Positions 24,221 through 33,180 of a stretch of DNA of 64,000 nucleotides are shown piece after piece (the first letter of the stretch is position 1; each line of letters begins with the position of its first letter). The stretch is taken from assembly GCF_900106775.1 (NCBI RefSeq), contig NZ_FNNQ01000009.1, positions 94,564 through 158,563 of the forward strand, given 5' to 3'. Both the position numbers and the translations under genes were made by a program. A model generated the notes under the pieces. That model was not told the DNA's origin and made no database searches. It worked only from the letters and a program-made list of their open reading frames with translations. Origin of the DNA: Marininema mesophilum (GTDB lineage Bacteria; Bacillota; Bacilli; Thermoactinomycetales; DSM-45169).

Positions 24221-25030
24221 ATGCACCGAACACACTCGATCTTTACACTCTTGATTCTCATTGGATGTGCCCTCTTTATAGGAAACATCTATTGGCCCAA
24301 GGGAAATGGTTCTCCAAAACCCTCTGTAGAGCTCACTGTACTTGCAGCTTCTAGTATGACCGATACAGTCACCAAACTAGCCTCTCTATATGAGAAGGAA
24401 CATCCCGAAATAAAGATTCTCCCTACCTATGCCTCCTCTGGTACCTTACAAAAACAGATCGAGGAAGGAGCTCCAGGGGATCTACTACTCTCCGCTGGAG
24501 AGCAGGAAATGAGGAACTTGATACAAGCTCATCTGATCAACAATCGCCTACATACTAACTTACTTACCAATCAATTGGTCCTCATCGCTCCATCTACTAA
24601 ATCGAAGATAAAAAGATTTGATGATCTAAAGCGATCATCTATCCAACAAGTGATCATCGGCCAACCTAAAACAGTACCCGCAGGTCGCTATGCTAAGCAA
24701 ACGTTAACCTCTCTTAAATTAATGGACCACCTCCATTCCAAAATGATCTTCGCTGGGGATGTCCGTCAAGTATTGGCTAGTGTCCAAACGGGAAATGCAG
24801 ATGCAGGCCTTGTCTACCTCACGGATACCCTTGGTCAAATGAATATCCGCGTAATCGATTCTGCTCCACCAAAAAGCCATGATCCGATTCGCTATCCGAT
24901 AGGTGTCATTCGCAACACAGAACACCCCAAAGAAGCAAAACAATTATACAAATGGCTGCAAAGCAAAAAGGCTCTCCAAGTATTTCATCAGGCTGGATTT
25001 CAAACCTTGAGGAAGCCGTTTTCTCTATGA
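24221..25030 (+). CDS. modA: Molybdate ABC transporter substrate-binding protein ModA
   Basis: 269 residues. A hydrophobic N-terminus ends in LILIGC (lipobox-like). The mature part starts LTVLAASSMTDTVTKLASLY and has YASSGTLQKQIEEGAPGDLL, then QPKTVPAGRYAKQTLTSL and VRQVLASVQTGNADAGLVY. These are the oxyanion-binding blocks of ModA. ATG follows AAGGAAGGAGG. Its TGA overlaps the ModB start (ATGA). The ATPase ModC is not found downstream, so another ATPase must serve this permease. Confidence 0.93.
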   Translation: MHRTHSIFTLLILIGCALFIGNIYWPKGNGSPKPSVELTVLAASSMTDTVTKLASLYEKEHPEIKILPTYASSGTLQKQIEEGAPGDLLLSAGEQEMRNLIQAHLINNRLHTNLLTNQLVLIAPSTKSKIKRFDDLKRSSIQQVIIGQPKTVPAGRYAKQTLTSLKLMDHLHSKMIFAGDVRQVLASVQTGNADAGLVYLTDTLGQMNIRVIDSAPPKSHDPIRYPIGVIRNTEHPKEAKQLYKWLQSKKALQVFHQAGFQTLRKPFSL

Positions 25031-25686
25031 CAACACACTCTTTTTGGTCTCCTATACTCATCTCATTAGAAACAGCGATCCTCGCCAGTAGTCTTGCTTT
25101 TTTGCTTGCTATCGTTATCGCTTGGTGGTTAAAAGATAGATCCTTTCCAGGTAAGACGCTTTTAGAAACCTTTTTTCTTCTCCCATTAGTCTTACCCCCT
25201 TCGGTTGTAGGGTTTGGACTTTTAATGATTTGGGGTAGAAGAAGCCCCTTGGGAAAAATGATAGAGGACGTGTTCCAGCAGCCAGTAGTATTTACATTCC
25301 CAGCCACTGTCATTGCAGCTCTCGTCGTAGCTTTTCCCCTCGTATATCAAATCGCAAAAGTTGGCTTTACCAGTGTGGACACAGAACTAGAGGATGCTGC
25401 TCGCTCGATGGGCGCCCATGAGGGACAGGTCTTCCTCTACGTCACCCTACCTCTTGCCTGGCCAGCCCTAATAACTGCCTTTCTCCTAGGATTTGCCCGA
25501 GCACTTGGTGAATTTGGAGCTACCTTAATGTTCGCAGGCAATATCCCAGAGAAAACGCAAACGATCTCCACCGCCATCTATCTAGCCGTCGAAACAGGAA
25601 ATATCAACGAAGCCTTCGCTTGGTCTCTTTTCGTCGTTCTATTTTCCTTTTTACTACTTAGCCTCAGTCGCTATCTCCATCGGTAG
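25027..25686 (+). CDS. modB: Molybdate ABC transporter permease ModB
   Basis: 219 residues with five to six TM segments. The order is FWSPILISLETAILASS at the start, LLPLVLPPSVVGFGLL, then the EAA-loop region EDAARSMGAHEGQVFLYVTL and the ModB tail ARALGEFGATLMFAGNIP. ATG 25027 overlaps the modA stop; a longer frame from 24952 lies within modA and is discarded. It acts with ModA to import molybdate for molybdenum-cofactor enzymes. No modC follows; the next gene is in the opposite direction. Confidence 0.93.
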   Translation: MTTHSFWSPILISLETAILASSLAFLLAIVIAWWLKDRSFPGKTLLETFFLLPLVLPPSVVGFGLLMIWGRRSPLGKMIEDVFQQPVVFTFPATVIAALVVAFPLVYQIAKVGFTSVDTELEDAARSMGAHEGQVFLYVTLPLAWPALITAFLLGFARALGEFGATLMFAGNIPEKTQTISTAIYLAVETGNINEAFAWSLFVVLFSFLLLSLSRYLHR

Positions 25687-25761
25687 AGTGACAGATTACC
25701 AAGCAAAAGGCGCAAGTATGGATACCAGCGCCTTTCTTATCAGATGATATGTTTCAACTGA

Positions 25762-27288
25762 TCAACCTTCTTCATTGGTAATTACTTTTTTGCCTCGGTA
25801 TTTTAAAACTAATGGAACTGCGATCCAAAGTAGCGCCAAAATGAGGAAAGCCAAAGAAATCGGATGGGTAAACAGCACACTATAATCTCCATTGGAATTG
25901 GTTAATGCACGTCGTAAATTATTTTCAATCATCGGCCCCAATACCAAGCCCAGTACAAGTGGGGCGAGGGGAAAATCGTTTTTTGCTAAAAAGTAACCGA
26001 TTACACCAAAAGCAATTAGTAAATACAAATCAAAGGTAGTCACCTGTACTGCATATACACCAAAAACCGAAATGGCAATAATAAGTGGAAGCAAATATTT
26101 TGGAGGCGTCTCTATGATTTTAGCAAACACTTTTACCAACGGCATATTGAGAATTAATAACATTAAATTCCCAATAAACATGCTGGCAATCAATCCCCAA
26201 GCTACCTGTGGATGATCCTCAAATAACAGGGGACCTGGTTGCACATTATACATAATTAAAGCTCCCATTAAGATCGCTGTCGTTCCAGAGCCTGGAACAC
26301 CCATCGTTAGCATGGGAATCATCGCCCCACCCGAAGCAGCATTGTTCGCTGATTCAGGTGCCGCCACTCCTTCGATCGCACCTTTTCCAAATTGATCTGG
26401 ATGTTTGCTTACCTTCTTTTCAATGAGATAAGAAAAAAACGAAGCTAACGTAGCTCCTGCTCCCGGCAAAATTCCAATGAAGAAGCCAAGTAAAGATCCC
26501 CTCGCAATCGGAGCTGCACTCTTCTTTAGATTTTCCTTACTCGGAATCACCCGTCCCACCTTCGCAATTTTCCCCTCAGTACTCTCCCGTTCTAAAATGG
26601 ATTTAAACACTTCACCTAGTGCAAATAACCCAACTGCAATCGTTAAAAACTCCAAACCCTGGTATAAATAGGGAATATCGAAAGTGAATCTAGCTACCCC
26701 GGAAACATTGTCGAGGCCGATCGTGGCCAATAAAAGTCCAGATACAGTCATGATTAAAGCCTTAGTTAGAGATTTACCAGCTAAACCACTCACAGCACAT
26801 AAGCCCAAAATCATTAGTGAAAAGTATTCATTCGGTCCAAATTTAATGGCCAAATCAGACAGAGGGCCCGCGAGAAATACTAAAAAGATCAATGAGACGA
26901 TTCCCGCTACAAATGAGCCAATGGCCGAAATCGATAGAGCCGCTCCCGCTCTTCCTTGTTTAGCCATCTGATAGCCATCTAATGTCGTTACCACAGATGA
27001 GGATTCACCCGGTGTATTTAAGAGAATAGATGTAGTCGATCCTCCATACATCGCCCCGTAGTATACACCAGCTAACAGGATAATCGAACTCGCTGCGGCA
27101 TCTTCCGGTGACGCTCCACTGGTAAGGGTTGATGTAATCGGAATTAATAAAGCCACTCCACTCATCGGCCCAATACCGGGCAAAACACCCACGGCTGTGC
27201 CGATTAACACACCGAAGAAAGCATAAAATAGATTTGTCCATTGAAATGAAACCAAAAACCCTTGATACAAAAATTCCAATGTATTCAT
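25762..27288 (-). CDS. tctA: Tripartite tricarboxylate transporter permease TctA
   Basis: 508 residues with about 11-12 TM segments. Family blocks are GVLIGTAVGVLPGIGPMSGV at 26-45, the paired GILPGAGATLASFFSYLIEK near 275 and GGAMIPMLTMGVPGSGTTAI near 320. TctA is the large membrane subunit of TTT transporters, which import citrate or other carboxylates with an ion gradient and an extracellular binding protein (TctC). ATG follows TTGAGGAGGTG. It is the last gene of the TerC-tctB-tctA unit, 16 bases after tctB; tctC lies 4 kb away on the other strand. Confidence 0.95.
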   Translation of the reverse strand: MNTLEFLYQGFLVSFQWTNLFYAFFGVLIGTAVGVLPGIGPMSGVALLIPITSTLTSGASPEDAAASSIILLAGVYYGAMYGGSTTSILLNTPGESSSVVTTLDGYQMAKQGRAGAALSISAIGSFVAGIVSLIFLVFLAGPLSDLAIKFGPNEYFSLMILGLCAVSGLAGKSLTKALIMTVSGLLLATIGLDNVSGVARFTFDIPYLYQGLEFLTIAVGLFALGEVFKSILERESTEGKIAKVGRVIPSKENLKKSAAPIARGSLLGFFIGILPGAGATLASFFSYLIEKKVSKHPDQFGKGAIEGVAAPESANNAASGGAMIPMLTMGVPGSGTTAILMGALIMYNVQPGPLLFEDHPQVAWGLIASMFIGNLMLLILNMPLVKVFAKIIETPPKYLLPLIIAISVFGVYAVQVTTFDLYLLIAFGVIGYFLAKNDFPLAPLVLGLVLGPMIENNLRRALTNSNGDYSVLFTHPISLAFLILALLWIAVPLVLKYRGKKVITNEEG

Positions 27289-27304
27289 ACCAGCACCTCC
27301 TCAA

Positions 27305-27757
27305 TTAAAATAATGGAAAAGAAGGTAGAACTCCCTTCAATACATTGACATAAAGGTAGTAGACGCCACCCGAGAAAAACCCTGATACAAGAATCGTCGA
27401 AATCCATTTCCCACGTTCCATCGTTTGAAATGTAATGACAAGGAAAATAAAAGTACTCAAAATATAGCCTAACCATTCTAAACTTGAGGCGTAAAAAAGA
27501 ACTGCTACGATAACGATCAAGAACCTTTTCCAATCAAGTGTAACCTTCTCCTGTTCATTTGCTTGATAGCGAAAAGTTTCATAGAAAAGTCGTATACTTA
27601 GTAAAACAAGAAGAATACCGAGTCCAAAAGGAAAGACATCAGGTCCTACACCACTGCCATAAGCAGTAGTAGAAAGGCTTTTACTTGCTACAATAAAGAA
27701 AATGCCAACAAGTACAAATACTATGCTAGCCCAGCGGTCAAAGGTACGGTTTATCAT
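27305..27757 (-). CDS. tctB: Tripartite tricarboxylate transporter small membrane subunit TctB
   Basis: 150 residues with four TM segments: FDRWASIVFVLVGIFFIVAS, GVGPDVFPFGLGILLVLLSI, KRFLIVIVAVLFYASSL and WLGYILSTFIFLVITFQTM. The G-x-G-P-D-x-F-P motif is typical of TctB. ATG follows AAGAAAGGTGGG. It pairs with TctA immediately downstream and follows the TerC-family gene by 15 bases. Confidence 0.92.
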   Translation of the reverse strand: MINRTFDRWASIVFVLVGIFFIVASKSLSTTAYGSGVGPDVFPFGLGILLVLLSIRLFYETFRYQANEQEKVTLDWKRFLIVIVAVLFYASSLEWLGYILSTFIFLVITFQTMERGKWISTILVSGFFSGGVYYLYVNVLKGVLPSFPLF

Positions 27758-27772
27758 AGAATCCCACCTTTC

Positions 27773-28459
27773 TTATATAGAATGTTTGATTTGCTCTACT
27801 TTCTCGATTTTATGTTTGAGTACTTTGCCGATCAGAACAACGAATATCGCTAAGGAAATGGGTAAAATATAATCGAATCCAGAAAATATATGATGCAAAT
27901 ACCCACCAATGATTTGATCTCCCATGACCATTTCCCCACTGATATAGCCCAGCAAAGCAGCTCCCAATGTAACGATAATGGGAACCTTATTCATTACCTT
28001 CATCAATATATGACTTCCCCAAATAATAATGGGGATGCTAATGATCAATCCGATAATCACGATAGAAAGATTTCCTTTAGCAGCTCCCGTTACAGCAATC
28101 ACATTATCTATACTCATCACGACATCAGCAATGAGTATGGTTTTAAAGGCATCAATCAAGTTATTACTGCTTTTTACGGAAATACTTTCATCTTCACCCT
28201 TTAATAAACCCATCGCGATCCAACAAAGAATGATTCCAGCTATAAACAAAATCAGTGGTATCTTTAACACCCAAGCGGCTATAAAAGTCAGGATGATTCT
28301 TAAACCAATAGCCCCAGCACTCCCCAAAACTATCGCTTTTTTCTGTAGCTTGGGATCTACATTTTTACAAGCAAGGGCAATCACAACGGCGTTATCTCCA
28401 CTCAATATCACATTCACAAAAATTACTTGCATCAAATTCATCACAAAATCAATCGACAT
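27773..28459 (-). CDS. TerC family membrane protein (YjbE-like)
   Basis: 228 residues with seven TM segments. The metal-site motifs are VILSGDNAVVIALACKN in TM1-2 and DVVMSIDNVIAVTGAAKG in the middle, both with the conserved acidic D-N pair. TerC/YjbE/MeeF proteins move Mn2+ out of the cell, in some cases for metalation of exported enzymes. It is the first gene of the unit with tctB and tctA. ATG 28459 is preferred over the in-frame GTG 28465, which is part of the GGGGGGTG site. Coexpression with a citrate-type transporter suggests handling of metal-citrate, which is inference. Confidence 0.9.
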   Translation of the reverse strand: MSIDFVMNLMQVIFVNVILSGDNAVVIALACKNVDPKLQKKAIVLGSAGAIGLRIILTFIAAWVLKIPLILFIAGIILCWIAMGLLKGEDESISVKSSNNLIDAFKTILIADVVMSIDNVIAVTGAAKGNLSIVIIGLIISIPIIIWGSHILMKVMNKVPIIVTLGAALLGYISGEMVMGDQIIGGYLHHIFSGFDYILPISLAIFVVLIGKVLKHKIEKVEQIKHSI

Positions 28460-28634
28460 TGACACCCCCCATATGAGACATTTTTTTCATCATAAACACT
28501 CGTTTTTGAAATAGGTAGTTTAAATTAATAAGTTGAATAAAACTCATTCCATGCCCTTTTGTTCATTTTATTCACAAACAGGTATGGTCACACTTTCGTT
28601 CTGTAATAACAAAAGTTTGATAAGTGTCTCGACG

Positions 28635-28670
28635 GTTAACGGAGATCTTCTTTTTAATCTCCATCGTTAC
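28635..28670. promoter_or_regulatory. Imperfect dyad in the divergent promoter region of the tct module
   Basis: GTTAACGGAGAT and ATCTCCATCGTTAC form an interrupted inverted repeat with a 10-base T-rich centre. It lies between the TerC gene and the sensor kinase gene, a natural place for the CitB-type regulator. The 260-base region also holds TTGTAC near 28681 and GTACAA near 28699. No experimental basis. Confidence 0.35.
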
Positions 28671-28728
28671 TAACTTTCACTTGTACCGAATTTTTTATGT
28701 ACAATCCAACCATAGCTAGGTGAGATTG

Positions 28729-30345
28729 ATGACTAGACGCACGTGGAAACTAGAAAGTAAGATGGTCGCTTGGACAAGTTTGTTAATTTTTATGGTTGTC
28801 CTTATGATTGGTACCTATGTTTATTCCATACTAGTAACTACCATCGAAAATCAAGTTGGGAAGCGAGCACTTTCGGTTGCGCAGGTTGTTGCCGAAATGC
28901 CTGAAATAAAGGAAGCGTTTTCTCAAAAACAGCCTTGGCGCATTATTCAACCCATTGCTGAAAAAATCCGCAAACAAACAGGAGCCAAATATATTGTCGT
29001 CGGAAATCGGCAGGGGGTTCGTTATTCTCATCCTCTAGCAGAACGAATTGGTAAGAAAATGGTGGGTGGCGATAATAGTCCTGCATTGCAAGGAAAATCC
29101 TACATTTCCAAGGCGACTGGCAGCTTAGGACCCGCATTACGGGGAAAAGTTCCCATCAAAAATCAACAAGGCCATATCATTGGTATCGTTTCAGTCGGTT
29201 TTCTTTCCCATGATATCGATGAGATTATTCTAGATAACCTAGCGGATATTTTGATGATTCTGTTGATCATTTTTCTTCTAGGTACATTATGCGCTTTCTT
29301 CATAGCCAAATATATTAAACAACTGATATTTGGCTTGGAGCCAAATGAGATATCTGCACTTTTTCGTGAGCGTAATGCGGTATTAGAGTCGGTACGCGAA
29401 GGGATTATTTCCATTAACCCAATAGGAAAAATCACGATGATCAATCAGGTAGCCATGGATATATTGGAGATCCCACCCCATCAATCCGTACTCGGGGAAT
29501 CGATTCAATCCATCCTGCCCAACACGCGGATGTTACATGTGTTAGCCAAAAAAGGAGAACCCGAATTAGATCGTGAAATGCGAATCCACGATAAGGAAAT
29601 CATTGTAAATCGACTTCCTATCATCGATCAAAATCGTATACTTGGAGTGGTATCCAGTTTTCGCTTAAAGTCTGAATTAGACCAACTCAATTTACAGCTC
29701 TCACAAGTCAAACAATACGTAGAGGCGTTGCGAGCACAAACCCATGAATATAAAAATACTTTGTATACAATCTCTGGCTTGATACAATTAGAGTCCTATC
29801 AGGAAGCACTTCATCTGATTCATGAAGAAAGTACAAGCCACCAAGACCATATCGGTTGGGTCATGGATCATTTTGCTGACCCTTGGTTGGGAGCGATTTT
29901 GATCGGTTTTTATAATCGAGCTCGAGAATTAAAAGTCAATTTAGTAATTGATAAAAAAAGTAGGTTATCTCATCTACCCAGTTCGCTTCCTTCTTCTTCT
30001 TTGGTGACCATTTTAGGGAACTTAATCACAAATGCACTTGAAGCTGTGCAAAATCAAATAACCCCGAAACCGCAAGTAAACTTATCGATTTTCGAAGAAA
30101 CCGATCAATTAACGTTTATTGTTGCTGACAATGGCAAAGGAATTCCCAATGACGACATCAAACGGATTTATCATTCTGGTTTTACGACAAAACAAACGGA
30201 TCCACATACAACTCGGGGGTATGGGCTAAGTAACGTTTTACAATTGGTCCAGGAACAACAAGGCTCCATCAACGTCGACAAAAGCTCTTTAAGCGGAGCG
30301 TGCTTCACCGTAACTCTTCCGATTTCTGAGGAGGTAAGCAGATGA
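28729..30345 (+). CDS. Sensor histidine kinase, CitA/DcuS family
   Basis: 538 residues. TM1 is near 15-40, with a PASC/Cache-type sensor in between (SVAQVVAEMP, YIVVGNRQGVRYSHPL). TM2 at about 165-195 is followed by a PAS domain (NAVLESVREGIISINP) and the SPOB-type dimerisation helix RAQTHEYKNTLYTISGLI with His339. The ATPase shows NLITNALEAV, DNGKGIP and RGYGLSNV. This family senses C4-dicarboxylates or citrate outside the cell. ATG 28729 fits the AGGTGAG site. Its stop overlaps the response regulator start (ATGA). Expected target: the flanking tct genes. Confidence 0.94.
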   Translation: MTRRTWKLESKMVAWTSLLIFMVVLMIGTYVYSILVTTIENQVGKRALSVAQVVAEMPEIKEAFSQKQPWRIIQPIAEKIRKQTGAKYIVVGNRQGVRYSHPLAERIGKKMVGGDNSPALQGKSYISKATGSLGPALRGKVPIKNQQGHIIGIVSVGFLSHDIDEIILDNLADILMILLIIFLLGTLCAFFIAKYIKQLIFGLEPNEISALFRERNAVLESVREGIISINPIGKITMINQVAMDILEIPPHQSVLGESIQSILPNTRMLHVLAKKGEPELDREMRIHDKEIIVNRLPIIDQNRILGVVSSFRLKSELDQLNLQLSQVKQYVEALRAQTHEYKNTLYTISGLIQLESYQEALHLIHEESTSHQDHIGWVMDHFADPWLGAILIGFYNRARELKVNLVIDKKSRLSHLPSSLPSSSLVTILGNLITNALEAVQNQITPKPQVNLSIFEETDQLTFIVADNGKGIPNDDIKRIYHSGFTTKQTDPHTTRGYGLSNVLQLVQEQQGSINVDKSSLSGACFTVTLPISEEVSR

Positions 30346-31025
30346 TTGAAGTGCTCATTATAGAAGATGATCCACGTGTTGCTGAAATAAACCGTCGGTT
30401 CTTACAAAAAACAGCCGGTTACCAACTCATTGGTATAGCCAAGAATAAACAAGAAGGACTTGAATGGTTGAAGGTAATGCAACCGCAGCTTGTTCTGTTA
30501 GATATCTATCTACCCGATGGCAAAGGACTGGATTTGATTTGGGAGATTCGAAAACAGGCAAATGATACAGATATTATTATTATTTCAGCTGCTGATCAGA
30601 TGGATATCGTGCAGGAAGCCCTACGAGGGGGGGTATTTGATTATCTAGTCAAGCCTGTGATGTTTGAAAGATTCGCCAGTAGCTTGGAAAACTATATTCA
30701 ACATCGAAAGGTTTTTTCAAAAGCAAAAAAAGTGGATCAAAACCAACTAGATAGCCTCTTATTTACTCAAGCAGCTCCACTTGATCCACTACATCAACTC
30801 CCGAAAGGCATTGATCGTGTCACCTTAGACAAGGTAATCGAAAGTATGAGATCCAATCAATCTCAAGGATTAACAGCAGAGTATGTCGGGGGACAATTAG
30901 GAATGAGCCGCTCTACTGCACGTCGTTATCTCGAATATTTGGTTTCGATTCAGCTGATACGTACCGATCAAAGTTATGGTTCCATCGGCCGTCCAGAACG
31001 TAAATATCTCTGGGTTTCTTCATGA
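30342..31025 (+). CDS. Response regulator, CitB/DcuR family
   Basis: 227 residues. The receiver domain has acidic residues E8-D9-D10, the phospho-acceptor D54 in LVLLDIYLPDGKGLDL and a conserved Lys in YLVKPVMFERF. The C-terminal half has a helix-turn-helix (GQLGMSRSTARRYLEYLVS) as in CitB/DcuR/CitT regulators. ATG follows GAGGAGGTAAG and overlaps the kinase stop. It probably activates tctC, which begins 140 bases downstream, and the divergent TerC-tctBA unit. Confidence 0.94.
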   Translation: MIEVLIIEDDPRVAEINRRFLQKTAGYQLIGIAKNKQEGLEWLKVMQPQLVLLDIYLPDGKGLDLIWEIRKQANDTDIIIISAADQMDIVQEALRGGVFDYLVKPVMFERFASSLENYIQHRKVFSKAKKVDQNQLDSLLFTQAAPLDPLHQLPKGIDRVTLDKVIESMRSNQSQGLTAEYVGGQLGMSRSTARRYLEYLVSIQLIRTDQSYGSIGRPERKYLWVSS

Positions 31026-31133
31026 ACAAAAAGCACAAAATGAACAATATCCTTGTTAAGTAAATCAATGCACAAAAGCTATCCTCCCGCTAAAAAGCAT
31101 ACTATGATAAAGAGAGTCATGAGGCGGCTTTTT

Positions 31134-31149
31134 ATGTAAGCGCTATCAA
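31134..31149 (+). promoter_or_regulatory. CcpA cre site before tctC
   Basis: ATGTAAGCGCTATCAA matches the extended cre consensus WTGNAANCGNWWNCAW at every position. It lies between a TATGAT -10-like box near 31103 and the tctC ribosome binding site, so it should mediate glucose repression of tricarboxylate uptake. Confidence 0.75.
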
Positions 31150-31167
31150 TCATAGGGAGGATCGGAT

Positions 31168-32175
31168 ATGAAGAAATTCATTTTCTCTATTATCGTTGGA
31201 TTATTCGCTATATCGGCGGTTGCTTGTGCCAAGCCTAACTTTGGCAACGAGTCTGGAAATTACCCGCAAAGAACGATATCTTTCGTAGCCCCTTCGGGCG
31301 CTGGAGGTGGTTGGGACCAAACTGCCCGCTCGATTACTAAAGTTTTGCAGACAAGTAAGTTAGTCAAGCAACCCATGATGGTAGAAAACAAACCCGGTGG
31401 TGGGGGCGCTGTCTTCATGGCCGAATATGCAACACAATTTACAAAGGATAATTATAAATTACTTCTCAATTCACCACCTATTATCATTAACCATTTGAAA
31501 AAAGAGGGCAATAGCCCCTATGGGTACCAAGATACAACACCACTCGCTCAATTAACCAAAGATTATGGTGTCTATGTGGTCAAAGCAGATTCTCCCATCA
31601 AAGATTTGCCTAGTATGATAAAAGAACTAAAGAAAAATCCAAAAAAATATTCATTTGCCGGAGGTTCTGCTCCTGGATCCATGGATCATCTCGTTTCGAT
31701 TTTACCTGCCTATCTCTCTGGTATTAAGCCTAAAGACATTAAATATATCTCCTATGATGGTGGCGGAGAAGCCATGACCGCCCTATTAGGAAACAACGCC
31801 GATGTCATCGCTACCGATGCCTCCTCAGTGAGCGAATATGTGAAATCAAACAAAGTACGTGTACTAGGGGTGACGGCCCCGAAACGCTTAGATGGTGCCT
31901 TGAAAAACGTTCCGACTCTGAAAGAACTAGGGATGAAAAAGGGAGAATTTAATATATGGCGTGGTATCTTTGGTCCAAAAGAAATGGAGCCCTCTGCAAA
32001 AAAATATTGGCAAACTAAATTGAAAACTTTATCTAAGAATCCTCAATGGAAAAAAGAGCTGAAAGCCAAAGGGTGGGAAAGTGACTATAAAGATGCCGAT
32101 GAATTTTCTGCTTATCTAAAAGAGCAATCCAAACAAGTTAAAACGTTGCTAAAAGCAGTAGGAATGAATAAATAA
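31168..32175 (+). CDS. tctC: Tripartite tricarboxylate transporter substrate-binding protein TctC
   Basis: 335 residues. A signal peptide ends SAVAC (lipoprotein-like). The mature part has FVAPSGAGGGWDQTARSI, VENKPGGGGAVFMAEYA and FAGGSAPGSMDHLVSI, then DVIATDASSVSEYVKSNKVR. These are the BUG/TctC family blocks. It captures citrate or a related carboxylate for TctAB. ATG follows GGGAGGATCGG. It is controlled by a cre site and probably by the upstream two-component system, and is followed by a terminator. Confidence 0.94.
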   Translation: MKKFIFSIIVGLFAISAVACAKPNFGNESGNYPQRTISFVAPSGAGGGWDQTARSITKVLQTSKLVKQPMMVENKPGGGGAVFMAEYATQFTKDNYKLLLNSPPIIINHLKKEGNSPYGYQDTTPLAQLTKDYGVYVVKADSPIKDLPSMIKELKKNPKKYSFAGGSAPGSMDHLVSILPAYLSGIKPKDIKYISYDGGGEAMTALLGNNADVIATDASSVSEYVKSNKVRVLGVTAPKRLDGALKNVPTLKELGMKKGEFNIWRGIFGPKEMEPSAKKYWQTKLKTLSKNPQWKKELKAKGWESDYKDADEFSAYLKEQSKQVKTLLKAVGMNK

Positions 32176-32194
32176 TATACCCCGTTCAGAGAAA

Positions 32195-32228
32195 TCCCCG
32201 TTCACCTTCATCATGTGATACGGGGGTT
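32195..32228 (+). terminator. Terminator-like hairpin after tctC
   Basis: CCCCGT and ACGGGG arms with an 18-base loop, then GTTTG. The T run is short. Confidence 0.5.
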
Positions 32229-32370
32229 TGCTGATTCTGGCGTTGATACAGCGTGACGATTCCGACTATCCCCTCTCAACTTTCGAGTATCTTAGGCTTT
32301 GTGCTATAATCCGAGGGGAGTATAAATATTGAACGTAACCAATCATCTGTGCACGGAAAGGGTGTTACTC

Positions 32371-33081
32371 ATGGAACAAATGGATGCGAATCAGATTATC
32401 GAGTTCATCCAAAAAAGCGAAAAGAAAACCCCAGTAAAGGTCCACATCAAAGGGGATCTCTCTGGTATTGATTTCGGGAGTGAAATTCAGTCCTTTATCA
32501 CAGGGAATGTAGGCGTGCTCTTTGGCGATTGGAAAGATATCCAGGTGTTGCTGGATACCCATAAGAAGAAAATCGAAGATCTTGTCGTCGAAAATGATCG
32601 GCGCAACTCGGCGATCCCTCTTCTCGATATGAAAAACATTTCTGCACGCATTGAGCCAGGTGCCATCATTCGGGACCAAGTAGAAATCGGCAAAAATGCG
32701 ATTATCATGATGGGTGCTTCCATTAACATCGGTGCCGCCATCGGCGATGGTACCATGATCGATATGAATGTAGTAGTGGGCGGCCGCGGAACCATCGGTA
32801 AAAATTGTCACATCGGTGCAGGCTCGGTCATCGCTGGTGTGGTCGAACCTCCTTCAGCCAAACCCGTTGTCATCGAAGATGATGTCGTTATCGGTGCTAA
32901 TGCGGTTATTCTTGAAGGGGTTACCGTTCATAAAGGAGCTGTCGTTGCTGCTGGGGCTGTGGTTGTGGATGATGTGCCTTCCAACAGCGTGGTAGCAGGT
33001 ACACCTGCGAAGGTGATCAAAAAGATCGATGAGAAAACCCGCTCCAAAACCGAGATCAAGCAAGAATTGCGCCAACTATAA
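32371..33081 (+). CDS. dapH: 2,3,4,5-tetrahydropyridine-2,6-dicarboxylate N-acetyltransferase
   Basis: 236 residues. The N-terminal DapH domain (MDANQIIEFIQKSEKKTPVK) is followed by a left-handed beta-helix of hexapeptide repeats (about residues 90-205: GAIIRDQVEIGKNAIIMMGA, NIGAAIGDGTMID and similar). It acetylates tetrahydrodipicolinate, the committed step of the acetylase lysine/DAP branch used by Bacillales for peptidoglycan and dipicolinate. ATG 32371 follows GAAAGGGTG; an in-frame upstream TTG at 32329 has no site. TATAAT near 32305 may be its -10 box. It is first in a three-gene DAP cluster. Confidence 0.95.
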   Translation: MEQMDANQIIEFIQKSEKKTPVKVHIKGDLSGIDFGSEIQSFITGNVGVLFGDWKDIQVLLDTHKKKIEDLVVENDRRNSAIPLLDMKNISARIEPGAIIRDQVEIGKNAIIMMGASINIGAAIGDGTMIDMNVVVGGRGTIGKNCHIGAGSVIAGVVEPPSAKPVVIEDDVVIGANAVILEGVTVHKGAVVAAGAVVVDDVPSNSVVAGTPAKVIKKIDEKTRSKTEIKQELRQL

Positions 33082-33113
33082 ACCCGAAAATCAAAGATAG
33101 AACGCTAAGGAAC

Positions 33114-33139
33114 GGGCCGTAAATGCGGCCCTTCTTTTT
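33114..33139 (+). terminator. Hairpin terminator between dapH and the aminotransferase gene
   Basis: GGGCCG-taaatg-CGGCCC then TTCTTTTTC. It may limit read-through into the downstream DAP genes. Confidence 0.7.
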
Positions 33140-33180
33140 CAATTACCGTTTACCATTTCTTCCCCGAGGGAGGACTCATT

